Below, piece by piece: positions 53,755 to 62,886 of a stretch of DNA of 64,000 nt (position 1 is its first letter; every line of letters starts with the position of its first letter). The stretch covers positions 3,589 to 67,588 of the forward strand of contig CAZBII010000005.1 of assembly GCA_964491665.1 (NCBI GenBank). The letters are read 5' to 3'. Origin of the DNA: Ch67 sp964491665 (GTDB lineage: Bacteria; Pseudomonadota; Gammaproteobacteria; Pseudomonadales; Ketobacteraceae). The notes below the pieces were generated by a model that worked only from the letters and a program-made list of their open reading frames with translations, had not been told where the DNA came from and did not search any database. The translations under genes and the position numbers were made by a program.

Positions 53755-54957
53755 ATGTTGAGACTGGCCAATCGCCGCATCATCGTCGGCGTTACCGGCG
53801 GCATCGCGGCTTACAAGAGTGCGGAGCTGATCCGCCGGCTGAAGGATCAGGGTGCGGAGGTGCGGGCGGTGATGACGGCCGCCGCGCAGGAGTTCATTAC
53901 CCCGCTGACATTGCAGGCGCTGTCCGGCAATCCGGTGCATACAACCCTGCTGGACACCGAGGCGGAAGCCGCCATGGGCCATATCGAGCTGGCGCGCTGG
54001 GGTGACCTGATCCTGATTGCGCCCGCCAGCGCCGATTTCATCGCCCGCCTTGCCCACGGCCACGGCAATGACCTGCTCACTACTCTGTGTCTGGCGGCGC
54101 GTTGTCCGATTGCGGTGGCACCGGCCATGAACCAGGCCATGTGGGCCTCGTCCGCCAATCAGGCCAACATTGCGCACCTGAAGGATCGCGGCATTCATGT
54201 TTTCGGTCCGGCGGAAGGTTCCCAGGCCTGCGGCGATGTGGGCCCCGGCCGCATGCTGGAGGCCACCCAGCTGGCGGACATGGCGGCCGACCTGTTCCCC
54301 TCGAATATCCTCACCGGCAAGCGCGTGGTGATCACCGCCGGCCCCACCCGTGAGGCCATCGATCCGGTGCGCTTCATCAGCAATCACAGCTCCGGCAAGA
54401 TGGGGTTTGCCCTGGCGGAAGCGGCGCGCGATGCCGGTGCCCAGGTGACCCTGATCAGCGGGCCCGTCAACCTGGCCACGCCGGACCGGGTGCGGCGGGT
54501 GGATGTGGTCAGCGCGCAGGACATGCTGCAGGCGGCGCTGGAGCTGGCCGGCCAGACCGACATCTTTATCGCAACCGCAGCAGTAGCCGATTTCCGCCCG
54601 CAAAATTCACCGGATCACAAGATCAAGAAACAGGATAATGCCGGCGTCATGACCCTGACCCTGGTGGAAAATCCCGACATCGTGGCCACCATTGCCCGCC
54701 AGCAGCCCAAGCCCTTCACGGTGGGCTTTGCGGCGGAAACCCGCGATGTGGTGAATTACGCCCGCCAGAAGATCGCCCGCAAGAATCTGGACATGATCGT
54801 GGCCAATGATGTGAGCCGCAGCGATATCGGCTTCAACAGTGACGAAAACGCCGTCACGGTGCTCTGGCCTGACGGGCAGCAGGCACTGGCGCTGGCCAGC
54901 AAGCACCAGATTGCGCGCGATATCATCAGCCTCATCGGTCAGCGGGTTAACTGCTAG
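53755..54957 (+). CDS. coaBC: Bifunctional phosphopantothenoylcysteine decarboxylase/synthetase
   Basis: 400 residues. The FMN-binding CoaC half opens with RIIVGVTGGIAAYKSAELIRRL and has the active His in AMGHIELARWGD, PAMNQAMW and the Cys-bearing SQACGDVGPGRM. The CoaB half starts about residue 185 with VVITAGPTREAIDPVRFISN and NHSSGKMGFALAEAA, plus KIKKQD. It converts 4'-phosphopantothenate and cysteine to 4'-phosphopantetheine. dut, which follows coaBC in Pseudomonas, is missing here; algC comes directly after. Confidence 0.96.
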   Translation: MLRLANRRIIVGVTGGIAAYKSAELIRRLKDQGAEVRAVMTAAAQEFITPLTLQALSGNPVHTTLLDTEAEAAMGHIELARWGDLILIAPASADFIARLAHGHGNDLLTTLCLAARCPIAVAPAMNQAMWASSANQANIAHLKDRGIHVFGPAEGSQACGDVGPGRMLEATQLADMAADLFPSNILTGKRVVITAGPTREAIDPVRFISNHSSGKMGFALAEAARDAGAQVTLISGPVNLATPDRVRRVDVVSAQDMLQAALELAGQTDIFIATAAVADFRPQNSPDHKIKKQDNAGVMTLTLVENPDIVATIARQQPKPFTVGFAAETRDVVNYARQKIARKNLDMIVANDVSRSDIGFNSDENAVTVLWPDGQQALALASKHQIARDIISLIGQRVNC

Positions 54958-55026
54958 TCTTAAATGAATGCCAAAACCGGGGCCGCGCCTGTGTGACCCC
55001 GCGCTACTTCAGTAAAGGAAATACGC

Positions 55027-57684
55027 ATGGCGAAGAAAAAAGCGCCCGCCCCGGAAGTCGCCCAACCGGCCGAGGGGAGCAAGTCCGCCCCCGAAGCCAG
55101 TGAAGCGCCCACCATCAAGTCCGGCCTGCTGCCGATCATGTTGCCGGCGCTGGCCGGATCAGTGGCTGTGGTGATTCTCGCCGGCGTGCTGCTGTTCCTG
55201 CTGGTGCTGCAGAGCGGCAGCCAGCGCCAGATGGCGATTCTGGGCACCAGTGGCGCCCAGCAGTTTCTGGGACATCTGGAGCAGCAGGCCCGCACTTTCG
55301 ACGCGCTGGTGGGTGCGCTGGCCAGTGATCCGGCCGGCGTGGCGGTGCTGCAGGAAGGCATGCCCGAAACCATCGAGGCCCGTGCGCTGGCCCTGAAACA
55401 GCTGCTGCCGGCGGCCACCAACGTCAAACTGTTCCTGCGCGGCTCCGCCAAGAAGGACGTCCAGACCAATCCCCCCATCAGCTTTGCCCAGCTCGACATG
55501 ATCGCCCGCGCGGAAAAAGACGATACTGCCCTGCCGGAAATCCACCTGCACGGCGACCAGAAATTCCTGACGGTGGTGAAGGCGGTGAAGGCGCCGGGGC
55601 GGACCCTGGGCACGCTGTTGGTGAGTTTCGACTTTGCCCAGATCCAGCCTTTGATGCCGGCGCTGGACGCCAAGCTGGGTTTTGTGGAAATCATCCAGAC
55701 CTTCTCCGGCAAACCGGCGGTGATTCTGGCCAGCGGCGACAGCGCACTCAAGCAGGGTGAAGGGTATCTGGCCTCCGGCAGCATTCCCCATTTCAGCGCC
55801 CGCTATTACCCGGCACCGGCAGCCGACGCGCTGGGCGCCAGTGGCGGACTGTTCTGGGCGGTCATCGGTGTGGCGGCGGCGCTGGCGGCGGGTCTGGGCG
55901 GGCTGAGTTACGTTCTGCTGAACAAGGCCCTGCAGGCCAACGCCACCACCCTGGCGGCCTCGTTCCAGGCTCTGGTTTCCCGCGACAAGCCGGTGCGTAC
56001 CTTCAGCCTGGGCATCTTTGCCTCGCTGGCGCAAACCGTCGAGCGCCTGTTCGTCGATTACGACACCAAGGTGCGTCATTCCGCGCAGAAAGCCCAGCAG
56101 GCCGCTGCCGGCAAGCCGGCATTGCCCGATTTCGAGCCGGCCGCCCGCACCAAGCTCGATGATCTGGATCTGGACATTCACGACGACGACAGCGACCTGC
56201 TGAGTACGGCGGCGGAGATGGATGACAATCCGCTGCTGATGGAAGACGACCCGGATGCCATGGATCTGGACAATGTGGACATGGCCGCGCCGCAGACCGT
56301 GCGCGTCGACGTGAAGATTTCCCCGCAGATTTTCCGCGCCTATGACATTCGCGGCGTGGTGGGCGACACCCTCGACCAGGACGTGGCCCATGCCATCGGC
56401 ATGGCCGTGGGCAGCGAGGCCCGCGACAAGGGTCAGGCCACGGTCATCGTGGCCCGCGACGGCCGCCATTCCAGCCAGGATCTGCTGTCGGCGCTGGCAG
56501 ACGGCATCATGGCCAGCGGCGTGAACGTCATCGACATCGGCATGGTGCCCACGCCGGTTCTGTATTACGCCACCAAGACCCTGCTCACCCGCAGCGGCGT
56601 CATGGTCACCGGCAGCCACAATCCGCCGGAGTACAACGGCTTCAAGATCGTCATCAACGATGAAACCCTGGCGCTGGACCGCATCCAGGCGCTGAAAAAG
56701 CGCATCGATGAAGGCCGTCTGCACAAGGGGCGCGGCATGTTCGAGCGGCAGGACATCAGCGCCGACTACATCGCCCGCATCAACAACGACGTGGTGCTGG
56801 CCAAGCCCATGCGCATCGTGGTGGACTGCGGCAGCGGCGTGGCCGGGCCGGTGGGCATCAAGCTGCTGGATGGTCTGGGCTGCACCGTGACACCGCTGTA
56901 CGCGGAAGTCGACGGCAGCTTCCCCCATCATCACCCGGACCCCAGCGACCCGCACAATCTGGAAGACCTGATCGACACCGTGCAGCGCGTGGGTGCCGAT
57001 CTGGGCATTGCCTTCGACGGCGACGGCGACCGCATCGGCGTGGTGACACCCTCCGGCAAGATCATCTGGCCTGACCGCCTGCTGATGCTGTGCGCGAAAG
57101 ATCTGCTGTCGCGCAACCCTGGCGCCGACATCCTCTACGACGTGAAATGCACCCGCGACGTGGCGGAACTGGTCAGCAGCCTGGGCGGCCGCGCCATCAT
57201 GTGCGCCACCGGCCATTCCCTGATGAAAGCCAAAATGAAGGAAACCGGCGCCGTGGTGGGTGGCGAGCTGTCCGGCCATGTGTTCTTCAATGACCGCTGG
57301 TACGGCTTTGACGACGCCCTCTACACGGCGGCCCGGGTGCTGGAAATCCTGTCCATGGAGCCGTTTGGCGCCGATGAGGTATTCGCCGAGTTCCCCGAAA
57401 AGGTCAGCACGCCGGAACTGCACATCAAGGTGGCGGAAAACGCCAAGTTCGGCATCGTGAAGAAGCTCGAGGAACAGGGCAAATTCCCGGGGGGCAATCT
57501 GGTCAAGATCGACGGACTCAGGGTAGACTTCCCCGACAGCTGGGGTCTGGTGCGGGCATCCAATACCACCCCGGTGCTGGTCGCCCGCTTTGAAGCCGAC
57601 ACGGACGCGGCGCTGGAACAGGTGAAGACTGTTTTCCGGGATCAGCTGAAGGCCGTGGAACCCGGTCTGAACATTCCGTTTTAA
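55027..57684 (+). CDS. algC: Phosphomannomutase/phosphoglucomutase with N-terminal membrane region
   Basis: 885 residues. The first 410 include two membrane spans (about 36-60 and 276-300) enclosing a periplasmic domain, then an acidic linker (DLDIHDDDSDLL). The catalytic domain begins near 430 (FRAYDIRGVVGD), with phospho-Ser530 in TGSHNPPEYNG, metal loop FDGDGDRIG near 663-670, and sugar-binding GGELSGH. It interconverts hexose 1- and 6-phosphates for LPS, alginate-like or other exopolysaccharides. The long membrane form is known from Pseudomonas AlgC. It precedes argB, the expected order. Confidence 0.93.
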   Translation: MAKKKAPAPEVAQPAEGSKSAPEASEAPTIKSGLLPIMLPALAGSVAVVILAGVLLFLLVLQSGSQRQMAILGTSGAQQFLGHLEQQARTFDALVGALASDPAGVAVLQEGMPETIEARALALKQLLPAATNVKLFLRGSAKKDVQTNPPISFAQLDMIARAEKDDTALPEIHLHGDQKFLTVVKAVKAPGRTLGTLLVSFDFAQIQPLMPALDAKLGFVEIIQTFSGKPAVILASGDSALKQGEGYLASGSIPHFSARYYPAPAADALGASGGLFWAVIGVAAALAAGLGGLSYVLLNKALQANATTLAASFQALVSRDKPVRTFSLGIFASLAQTVERLFVDYDTKVRHSAQKAQQAAAGKPALPDFEPAARTKLDDLDLDIHDDDSDLLSTAAEMDDNPLLMEDDPDAMDLDNVDMAAPQTVRVDVKISPQIFRAYDIRGVVGDTLDQDVAHAIGMAVGSEARDKGQATVIVARDGRHSSQDLLSALADGIMASGVNVIDIGMVPTPVLYYATKTLLTRSGVMVTGSHNPPEYNGFKIVINDETLALDRIQALKKRIDEGRLHKGRGMFERQDISADYIARINNDVVLAKPMRIVVDCGSGVAGPVGIKLLDGLGCTVTPLYAEVDGSFPHHHPDPSDPHNLEDLIDTVQRVGADLGIAFDGDGDRIGVVTPSGKIIWPDRLLMLCAKDLLSRNPGADILYDVKCTRDVAELVSSLGGRAIMCATGHSLMKAKMKETGAVVGGELSGHVFFNDRWYGFDDALYTAARVLEILSMEPFGADEVFAEFPEKVSTPELHIKVAENAKFGIVKKLEEQGKFPGGNLVKIDGLRVDFPDSWGLVRASNTTPVLVARFEADTDAALEQVKTVFRDQLKAVEPGLNIPF

Positions 57685-57726
57685 ACCCGCTCCATTCCAA
57701 CGTTTAGAAACCGACGCATTTTAGGA

Positions 57727-57748
57727 CGTCGGCGCATGGGCGCCGACG
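57727..57748 (+). promoter_or_regulatory. 9-bp hairpin at the argB ribosome-binding region
   Basis: CGTCGGCGC (57727-57735) pairs perfectly with GCGCCGACG (57740-57748) around ATGG, ending 9 bases before the argB ATG at 57758. No Shine-Dalgarno sequence is visible, so the hairpin may mask or replace it, or end the algC transcript. Confidence 0.45.
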
Positions 57749-57757
57749 AATGGCCCC

Positions 57758-58660
57758 ATGACTCTGAGTAAAGACCAGGCACTCAACATCGCGCAGGTGC
57801 TGTCCGAAGCCCTGCCCTACATCCAGCGTTTCACCGGCAAGACCATCGTCATCAAGTACGGCGGCAATGCCATGGAAACCGAGGAACTGAACAACAGCTT
57901 CGCCCGCGACATCGTGATGATGAAGCTGGTGGGCATCAATCCGGTGGTGGTGCACGGCGGTGGTCCGCAGATCGGCGACCTGCTGAAAAAGATCGGCAAG
58001 GAAAGCCGCTTCGTCGACGGCATGCGCGTCACCGACAGCGAAACCATGGACGTGGTGGAAATGGTGCTGGGCGGCCTGGTCAACAAGGACATCGTCAACC
58101 TGATCAACAACAACGGTGGCCGCGCCGTCGGCCTCACCGGCAAGGACGGCCAGCTGATCCGCGCGAAAAAACTCACTATCACCCGCTCCTCGCCGGAACT
58201 GAAGGAACCCGAAATCATCGACATCGGCCACGTCGGCGAAGTGGAGAAGGTGAATACCGATGTGGTGGATATGCTGGTCAAAAGCGATTTCATTCCGGTG
58301 ATCGCGCCGATCGGGGTGGGCGAGGATGGTGCTTCCTACAACATCAATGCCGATCTGGTGGCGGGCAAGGTGGCGGAAGCGCTGAATGCCGAAAAGCTGA
58401 TGCTGCTGACCAACACCGCCGGCCTGCTGGACAAGTCCGGCAAGGTGCTGACCGGCCTGTCGCCTGCCGAAGTGGATGCCCTGATCGCCGACGGCACCAT
58501 CTACGGCGGCATGCTGCCCAAAATCAACTGCGCCCTGAGCGCGGTCAATAACGGCGTCACCAGTTCCCATATCATCGACGGCCGGGTTCCGCACGCGGTG
58601 CTGCTGGAAATTTTCACCGACGCCGGCGTCGGCACGCTGATCACCCGCAAGAACCGGTAA
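57758..58660 (+). CDS. argB: Acetylglutamate kinase
   Basis: 300 residues. It has the amino-acid kinase fold: IVIKYGGNAM at the N-terminus, VVVHGGGPQIGDLLKKIG, GLTGKDGQLIRA, and NINADLVAGKVAEALNAEKL near the ATP site. It phosphorylates N-acetyl-L-glutamate, the second step of arginine synthesis. The N-terminal helix (LNIAQVLSEALPYIQRF) is that of the arginine-inhibited hexameric type. Confidence 0.96.
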   Translation: MTLSKDQALNIAQVLSEALPYIQRFTGKTIVIKYGGNAMETEELNNSFARDIVMMKLVGINPVVVHGGGPQIGDLLKKIGKESRFVDGMRVTDSETMDVVEMVLGGLVNKDIVNLINNNGGRAVGLTGKDGQLIRAKKLTITRSSPELKEPEIIDIGHVGEVEKVNTDVVDMLVKSDFIPVIAPIGVGEDGASYNINADLVAGKVAEALNAEKLMLLTNTAGLLDKSGKVLTGLSPAEVDALIADGTIYGGMLPKINCALSAVNNGVTSSHIIDGRVPHAVLLEIFTDAGVGTLITRKNR

Positions 58661-58690
58661 CGACGAGCCGCCAACCAAGAGCACGCAACG

Positions 58691-59290
58691 ATGGCCACCA
58701 GCGAGCGCAAGGCATCCCGCAAGGAACAGATCCTCCAGGCACTGGCCCACATGCTGGAAGCCACGCCGGGCGGACGCATTACCACCGCGGCGCTGGCCAG
58801 GGAAGTGGGTGTGTCGGAGGCGGCGCTGTACCGGCATTTTCCCAGCAAGGCGAAGATGTTTGAGGGGCTGATCGAGTTCGTCGAGCAGTCCCTGTTCTCG
58901 CGCATCACCCTCATTCTCAAGGAAGAGCCTGACGCGCTGACCCAGTGCAGCCAGATCCTGCATCTGCTGCTGGTGTTTACCGAGAAGAATCCGGGCATCA
59001 CCCGCATCCTCACCGGCGATGCCATTACCGGCGAATCGGATCGTCTGCGCCAGCGGGTGATCCAGCTGTACGATCGCATCGAGACGCAGCTCAAGCAGAT
59101 TTTGCGGGAAGCGGAAGCGAAGGATGGGCAGCGCACGCGGCTGTCGGCGGCACAGAGCGCGAACCTGATGCTGGCGGCGGCGGAAGGCAGGATCTGCCAG
59201 TTTGTGCGGTCGGGGTTTCAGCGGGTGCCGACGAGCGGCTGGGATGATCAGTGGCTGCTGTTGGGGGACGGCCTGTTCCGGCGTGACTGA
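58691..59290 (+). CDS. slmA: Nucleoid occlusion factor SlmA (TetR fold)
   Basis: 199 residues. TetR-type DNA-binding helices (ITTAALAREVGVSEAALYRHFPSKAKMFEGLI) and the long central helices match SlmA/Ttk. It binds specific chromosomal sites and blocks FtsZ ring formation over DNA. It starts 30 bases after argB and is convergent with the DUF4124 gene. The same argB-slmA-pyrE neighbourhood occurs in related genomes. Confidence 0.92.
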   Translation: MATSERKASRKEQILQALAHMLEATPGGRITTAALAREVGVSEAALYRHFPSKAKMFEGLIEFVEQSLFSRITLILKEEPDALTQCSQILHLLLVFTEKNPGITRILTGDAITGESDRLRQRVIQLYDRIETQLKQILREAEAKDGQRTRLSAAQSANLMLAAAEGRICQFVRSGFQRVPTSGWDDQWLLLGDGLFRRD

Positions 59291-59308
59291 AGGGCGCGTG
59301 TGGCGGGC

Positions 59309-59956
59309 TCAGCGGGTTCCGCCACCCACCTGTCGCTGTGAATTCTCCGCTGCTTTCACGCGTATATTCTCCAGCTCCCGCAGCCGTTCGATGTCCTTGG
59401 CATATTCCGCCCGGATCACATCCTTTTCCTTTTCCTTTTCGCGAATCGATTCCTCGGCCTGATCCATCTGGCGCTGCAGGCTGTCGATCTTTTCCACCTG
59501 GAAATCCAGCACCGGCTGGCCGGCCCGCTCGCGCTCAGCAGCCTGGGCCTGGGTGGCGTTGAAGTCCTCGCGCATCTTCAGGATGTTGCCGCGGGTGACG
59601 TTGATATACACGTCGATGGCTTCGATCTTGCGATCGCGGGCACGTTCGGCGTCAGCAGGACCGCTGAAAATGGACAGCAGTTTCTTGTCCTGCTCGGCCT
59701 GGCGGGCGGCGTCCAGGCGTTTCCTTTCCTCGATGCCCTTGGCTTCCAGTTCCTTGGCGGTCAGTGCCCGTGGCACGGTTTCGATTACGCGGCCCTGGGC
59801 GTTCAGCACCTCGTAGCCCTTGTAGACCAGTTCGGGCGGCACCGAATAGTCGATGACCTTGATGCCCTGCTCGTTTTCATAACGGTACAGGCGGGGCGCT
59901 GCCATCGCATCGCTCCACACCAGTACCATCATCAGTAATCCCAACAGTGCTTTCAT
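59309..59956 (-). CDS. DUF4124 domain protein with coiled coil
   Basis: 215 residues. A signal peptide (MKALLGLLMMVLVWSDAMA) precedes a DUF4124-type beta region (APRLYRYENEQGIKVIDYSVPPELV). From about residue 85 the protein is a charged coiled coil rich in Glu, Arg and Gln, ending near a Gly tail. Periplasmic; function unknown. It is divergent from the TauE/SafE gene across 54 bases. Confidence 0.85.
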   Translation of the reverse strand: MKALLGLLMMVLVWSDAMAAPRLYRYENEQGIKVIDYSVPPELVYKGYEVLNAQGRVIETVPRALTAKELEAKGIEERKRLDAARQAEQDKKLLSIFSGPADAERARDRKIEAIDVYINVTRGNILKMREDFNATQAQAAERERAGQPVLDFQVEKIDSLQRQMDQAEESIREKEKEKDVIRAEYAKDIERLRELENIRVKAAENSQRQVGGGTR

Positions 59957-60010
59957 CTTGCCGAATGTCCCCTCTCAGGGCTTTGTTGTATCATCGCGCC
60001 GCCCGCATTG

Positions 60011-60802
60011 ATGACCGGAATTGCCTTGGACCTGTCCCAGCAGCTGCTTTTGCTCACTGCATCCCTGATTGCGAACACCCTTTCCGCGCTGGCCGGCGGC
60101 GGTGCCGGTCTGCTGCAGCTGCCGCTCCTGCTGTTTCTGGGGCTGGGGTTTGCCAGCGCCCTGGTCACCCACAAGATCGCCAGCGTGGCGCTGGGGGTGG
60201 GAGCCACCGTGCGTCATCTGCGCGGCAACAGTCTCAACCGTTTGTTTGCACTCTTCATATTAGCCTGCGGCCTGCCGGGTGTCGTGACCGGGGCCATGAT
60301 CATACTCAAATTTGACGATCATTTCTCGAAGCTGGCTCTGGGGGTTCTGACACTGGGGATCGGCATCTATTCCATCCGCAGGAAAGAACTGGGCCAGCAG
60401 ATGGCGCCGCGCAACCGGGACCGGCGTGGCTATCTGGTGGGTGGGCTGTTCCTGTTTGCCATCGGCGTGCTCAACGGCAGCCTGACCTCGGGCACCGGCC
60501 TGCTGGTAACCCTGTGGCTGGTGCGCTGGTTCGGGCTGGATTACAAGACGGCGGTGGCCTACACCCTGGTGCTGGTGGGCCTGTTCTGGAACGGCTTTGG
60601 CGCCGTCACCCTGGCGTTCCAGGCGCCGGTGCGCTGGGACTGGCTGCCGGCCCTGCTGGCAGGATCGCTGGTCGGAGGCTATCTGGGCGCGCACCTGTCC
60701 ATCATCAAGGGCAACCAGTGGGTGAAGCGCAGTTTCGAGACATTGACCCTGATTGTCGGCGTGAAACTGGTCTGGGACGGTGTGCTGCCGCTGCTGGCCT
60801 GA
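60011..60802 (+). CDS. TauE/SafE family membrane transporter
   Basis: 263 residues with about eight hydrophobic spans. The family motifs TLSALAGGGAGLLQLPLLL and LNGSLTSGTGLLVTLWLV are clear. Members export sulfite, sulfonates or related anions. The substrate here cannot be deduced. The ATG at 60011 is preferred to the TTG one codon earlier. Confidence 0.88.
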   Translation: MTGIALDLSQQLLLLTASLIANTLSALAGGGAGLLQLPLLLFLGLGFASALVTHKIASVALGVGATVRHLRGNSLNRLFALFILACGLPGVVTGAMIILKFDDHFSKLALGVLTLGIGIYSIRRKELGQQMAPRNRDRRGYLVGGLFLFAIGVLNGSLTSGTGLLVTLWLVRWFGLDYKTAVAYTLVLVGLFWNGFGAVTLAFQAPVRWDWLPALLAGSLVGGYLGAHLSIIKGNQWVKRSFETLTLIVGVKLVWDGVLPLLA

Positions 60803-60972
60803 CAACCCGTTGATTTCCTCACTGTTTCACTTCCTGTCGAAACCAAGTTTGCTTTTTTTCCACCGCCCGGCCGAACAGGGCTGCGGATTGCACGCGGCCG
60901 GACTATATTGTCAGAACGCGCCTGACTCCGCGGGGTGCTCGCAACTGCGGGGACAACAGAGGAATAACAACG

Positions 60973-61353
60973 ATGACAGATGCCTCTATCAAGATTCTGT
61001 GCGTGGATGACGACCTCGGCTTCCGCCGCTATCTGCGTCACGCCCTCGATGCCCGTTTCCAGATCCGCTTCCTGTCGCTCGGTTTTGAATGCCTGACCCG
61101 CCTGAAGGACGATCGTTTCGATCTGGTGCTGGTGGATGCCACGTTGCCGGACATGCCGTCGGACCAGCTGGTGGACAACCTGAAAGCCATGCCGGCCCTG
61201 CAGCAGACGCCGGTGCTGATCGTGTCGTACAAGGATTCGGAAGCCGAGCGCAAGCGCTTCGCCCGCTGCCAGTGCGACGGCTTCCTGGGCAAGGTGCTGA
61301 GCCCGGCGCAGATTTCCGAACGGCTGGGGAAAGCGCTGTACCGGGCCGCCTGA
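60973..61353 (+). CDS. Single-domain response regulator (REC)
   Basis: 126 residues; AGAGGA precedes the start. Acidic pocket Asp12/Asp13, phospho-acceptor Asp55 (LVLVDATLPD), Ser85 and Lys107 are in place, although the usual KP after the lysine reads KV. There is no output domain. It is transcribed alone; a weak hairpin follows. The partner kinase is not in the window. Confidence 0.85.
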   Translation: MTDASIKILCVDDDLGFRRYLRHALDARFQIRFLSLGFECLTRLKDDRFDLVLVDATLPDMPSDQLVDNLKAMPALQQTPVLIVSYKDSEAERKRFARCQCDGFLGKVLSPAQISERLGKALYRAA

Positions 61354-61355
61354 AA

Positions 61356-61382
61356 CCGGCCTGCGGCCGGCTTCCTGTCTTT
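61356..61382 (+). terminator. Weak terminator after the REC gene
   Basis: CCGGCC-TGC-GGCCGG forms a 6-bp stem just after the stop codon and is followed by a pyrimidine-rich stretch ending in TTT. Confidence 0.4.
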
Positions 61383-61406
61383 GCGATCAAATGGTGGTGT
61401 CACGCG

Positions 61407-62741
61407 TCAATCGGTTCGCGCCGGTTGCGCCAGCTGCATCCGCCGCGTCAGATACATCACCACCGACAGCGCCGCGAACACGCCGGCCGAGCCGTACAGC
61501 AGGGCAAAATCCTGCTCCTGCAACAGCGATCCCAGATAACCCAGCAATCCCGCCAGCACCAGTGCCATGCCGCCGGCCCGCCGCCAGGACTGCAGCACGC
61601 TGCGGGCATACAGGCCGATCTGCATCACCACCGCCGCGCTGGCAATGCCATACGCCGCCACAAAACCGATGTGTTCCGACAGCGACAGCAGCAACAGGTA
61701 GAACACGCACAGTGCGGCGCCGGTGAGCAGGTATTGCAGCGGATGCACGGCAATGCCGGTGAGCCACTGGAACAGCCAGAAGAAGCCGAAGATCGCCAGC
61801 AGGAACAGCAGCTGGTATTTGGTGGCGCGCTGGTTCTTGCGGTAGGCGTCCATTTCCGGCTGCAGCTTGACGCCCACCCAGCGGGTTTCCTCCAGTCGCA
61901 GATCCGCCTGGGCATTTGCCCACTGCAGCGGCAGACCCTTGGCCAGAAATGGAATCTCCCACCGCGCGGCAAAACCGTTGGCGTCGATGTCGCGGGTGGC
62001 GGGCAGCCATTCGCCCTGGAAATTCGGCGCTGGCCAGCGTCCGCTGATATCCAGTGTCGAGCGTTTGCCGGACGGCGTGAGGAACAGCTGGTTGCTGCCG
62101 TTGACGGCGAAATGCAGGTTCAGTGTTGGTGGTGCGCTGCCATCCAGTTTGACCGGAAAATGGAAGCCGCTGCTGGTGCCGGTGGTGCCCGGCTGCACGT
62201 CGAGAGTCTGCCCGTTCCACTGCCCGTCCACCGTGCCGGTGAGTGCCTTGATGTCGCTCACGTGCAGTGCCACGCGCGCTTCCTGCCACAGCATCTGTTC
62301 CGGCGTCAGATGCAGCGCAGCCAGATCCGGCGCGGCGAAGCTGGCCTGCATGTTGATGCCGGCGCGATACAGCGGAATCTGGTACAGGCCGCGATAGCGC
62401 ACGTCCGGTTCCGCCACGGCGTTGACCTGCAGGTCGGCCGGCAGGAACACTGCATATTCACGCACGCTTTCTGCCGGCAGCATGATGCCCTGGTGCAGCT
62501 GGTTCGGCAGACGTTTCTGGTAGGGCACGATCAGGAACGGCCCGGCAACTGTCTGCGCACCGCCCCATTTCTCTGCCATGTCGCTGGCGACGCTGTCGAA
62601 GGATTGCTGGCGCTCGCCGATCAGGTCGTCGAGGCGGGCCAGCGGATACTGCAGCACCAGCAGCAGGACCCCGATCAGCAGCAGGGTGGACAGCGCCCCG
62701 TTGTGCAGGGTGAGTTGTTTCAGGCGTGATGAGTTGAGCAT
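61407..62741 (-). CDS. creD: Inner membrane protein CreD
   Basis: 444 residues. One N-terminal span (ALSTLLLIGVLLLVLQYPL) is followed by a periplasmic beta-rich region of about 270 residues with family segments GPFLIVPY and LPADLQVNAV, then five C-terminal spans. CreD is linked to envelope stress and beta-lactam response; its mechanism is unknown. The creBC two-component genes usually upstream are not here: the next gene, mtgA, is divergent. Confidence 0.88.
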   Translation of the reverse strand: MLNSSRLKQLTLHNGALSTLLLIGVLLLVLQYPLARLDDLIGERQQSFDSVASDMAEKWGGAQTVAGPFLIVPYQKRLPNQLHQGIMLPAESVREYAVFLPADLQVNAVAEPDVRYRGLYQIPLYRAGINMQASFAAPDLAALHLTPEQMLWQEARVALHVSDIKALTGTVDGQWNGQTLDVQPGTTGTSSGFHFPVKLDGSAPPTLNLHFAVNGSNQLFLTPSGKRSTLDISGRWPAPNFQGEWLPATRDIDANGFAARWEIPFLAKGLPLQWANAQADLRLEETRWVGVKLQPEMDAYRKNQRATKYQLLFLLAIFGFFWLFQWLTGIAVHPLQYLLTGAALCVFYLLLLSLSEHIGFVAAYGIASAAVVMQIGLYARSVLQSWRRAGGMALVLAGLLGYLGSLLQEQDFALLYGSAGVFAALSVVMYLTRRMQLAQPARTD

Positions 62742-62886
62742 GCAATGTTTCCCTGTGAGGATTCCCGTGAACGGTAACGGGTGTCATTGCAACGGAAAAA
62801 AATGCCGGCGCGGTGGAGCAATGCTGATGAAATATGGCAATCGGGTATACTGCGCCGGTCTTTTCCCCTGAATCGAGCTGTTTCCC

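Noticed and set aside
55159..57423. 754-codon open frame on the minus strand
   Set aside because: Antisense to algC, His/Gln/Val-rich, with no recognisable motif.
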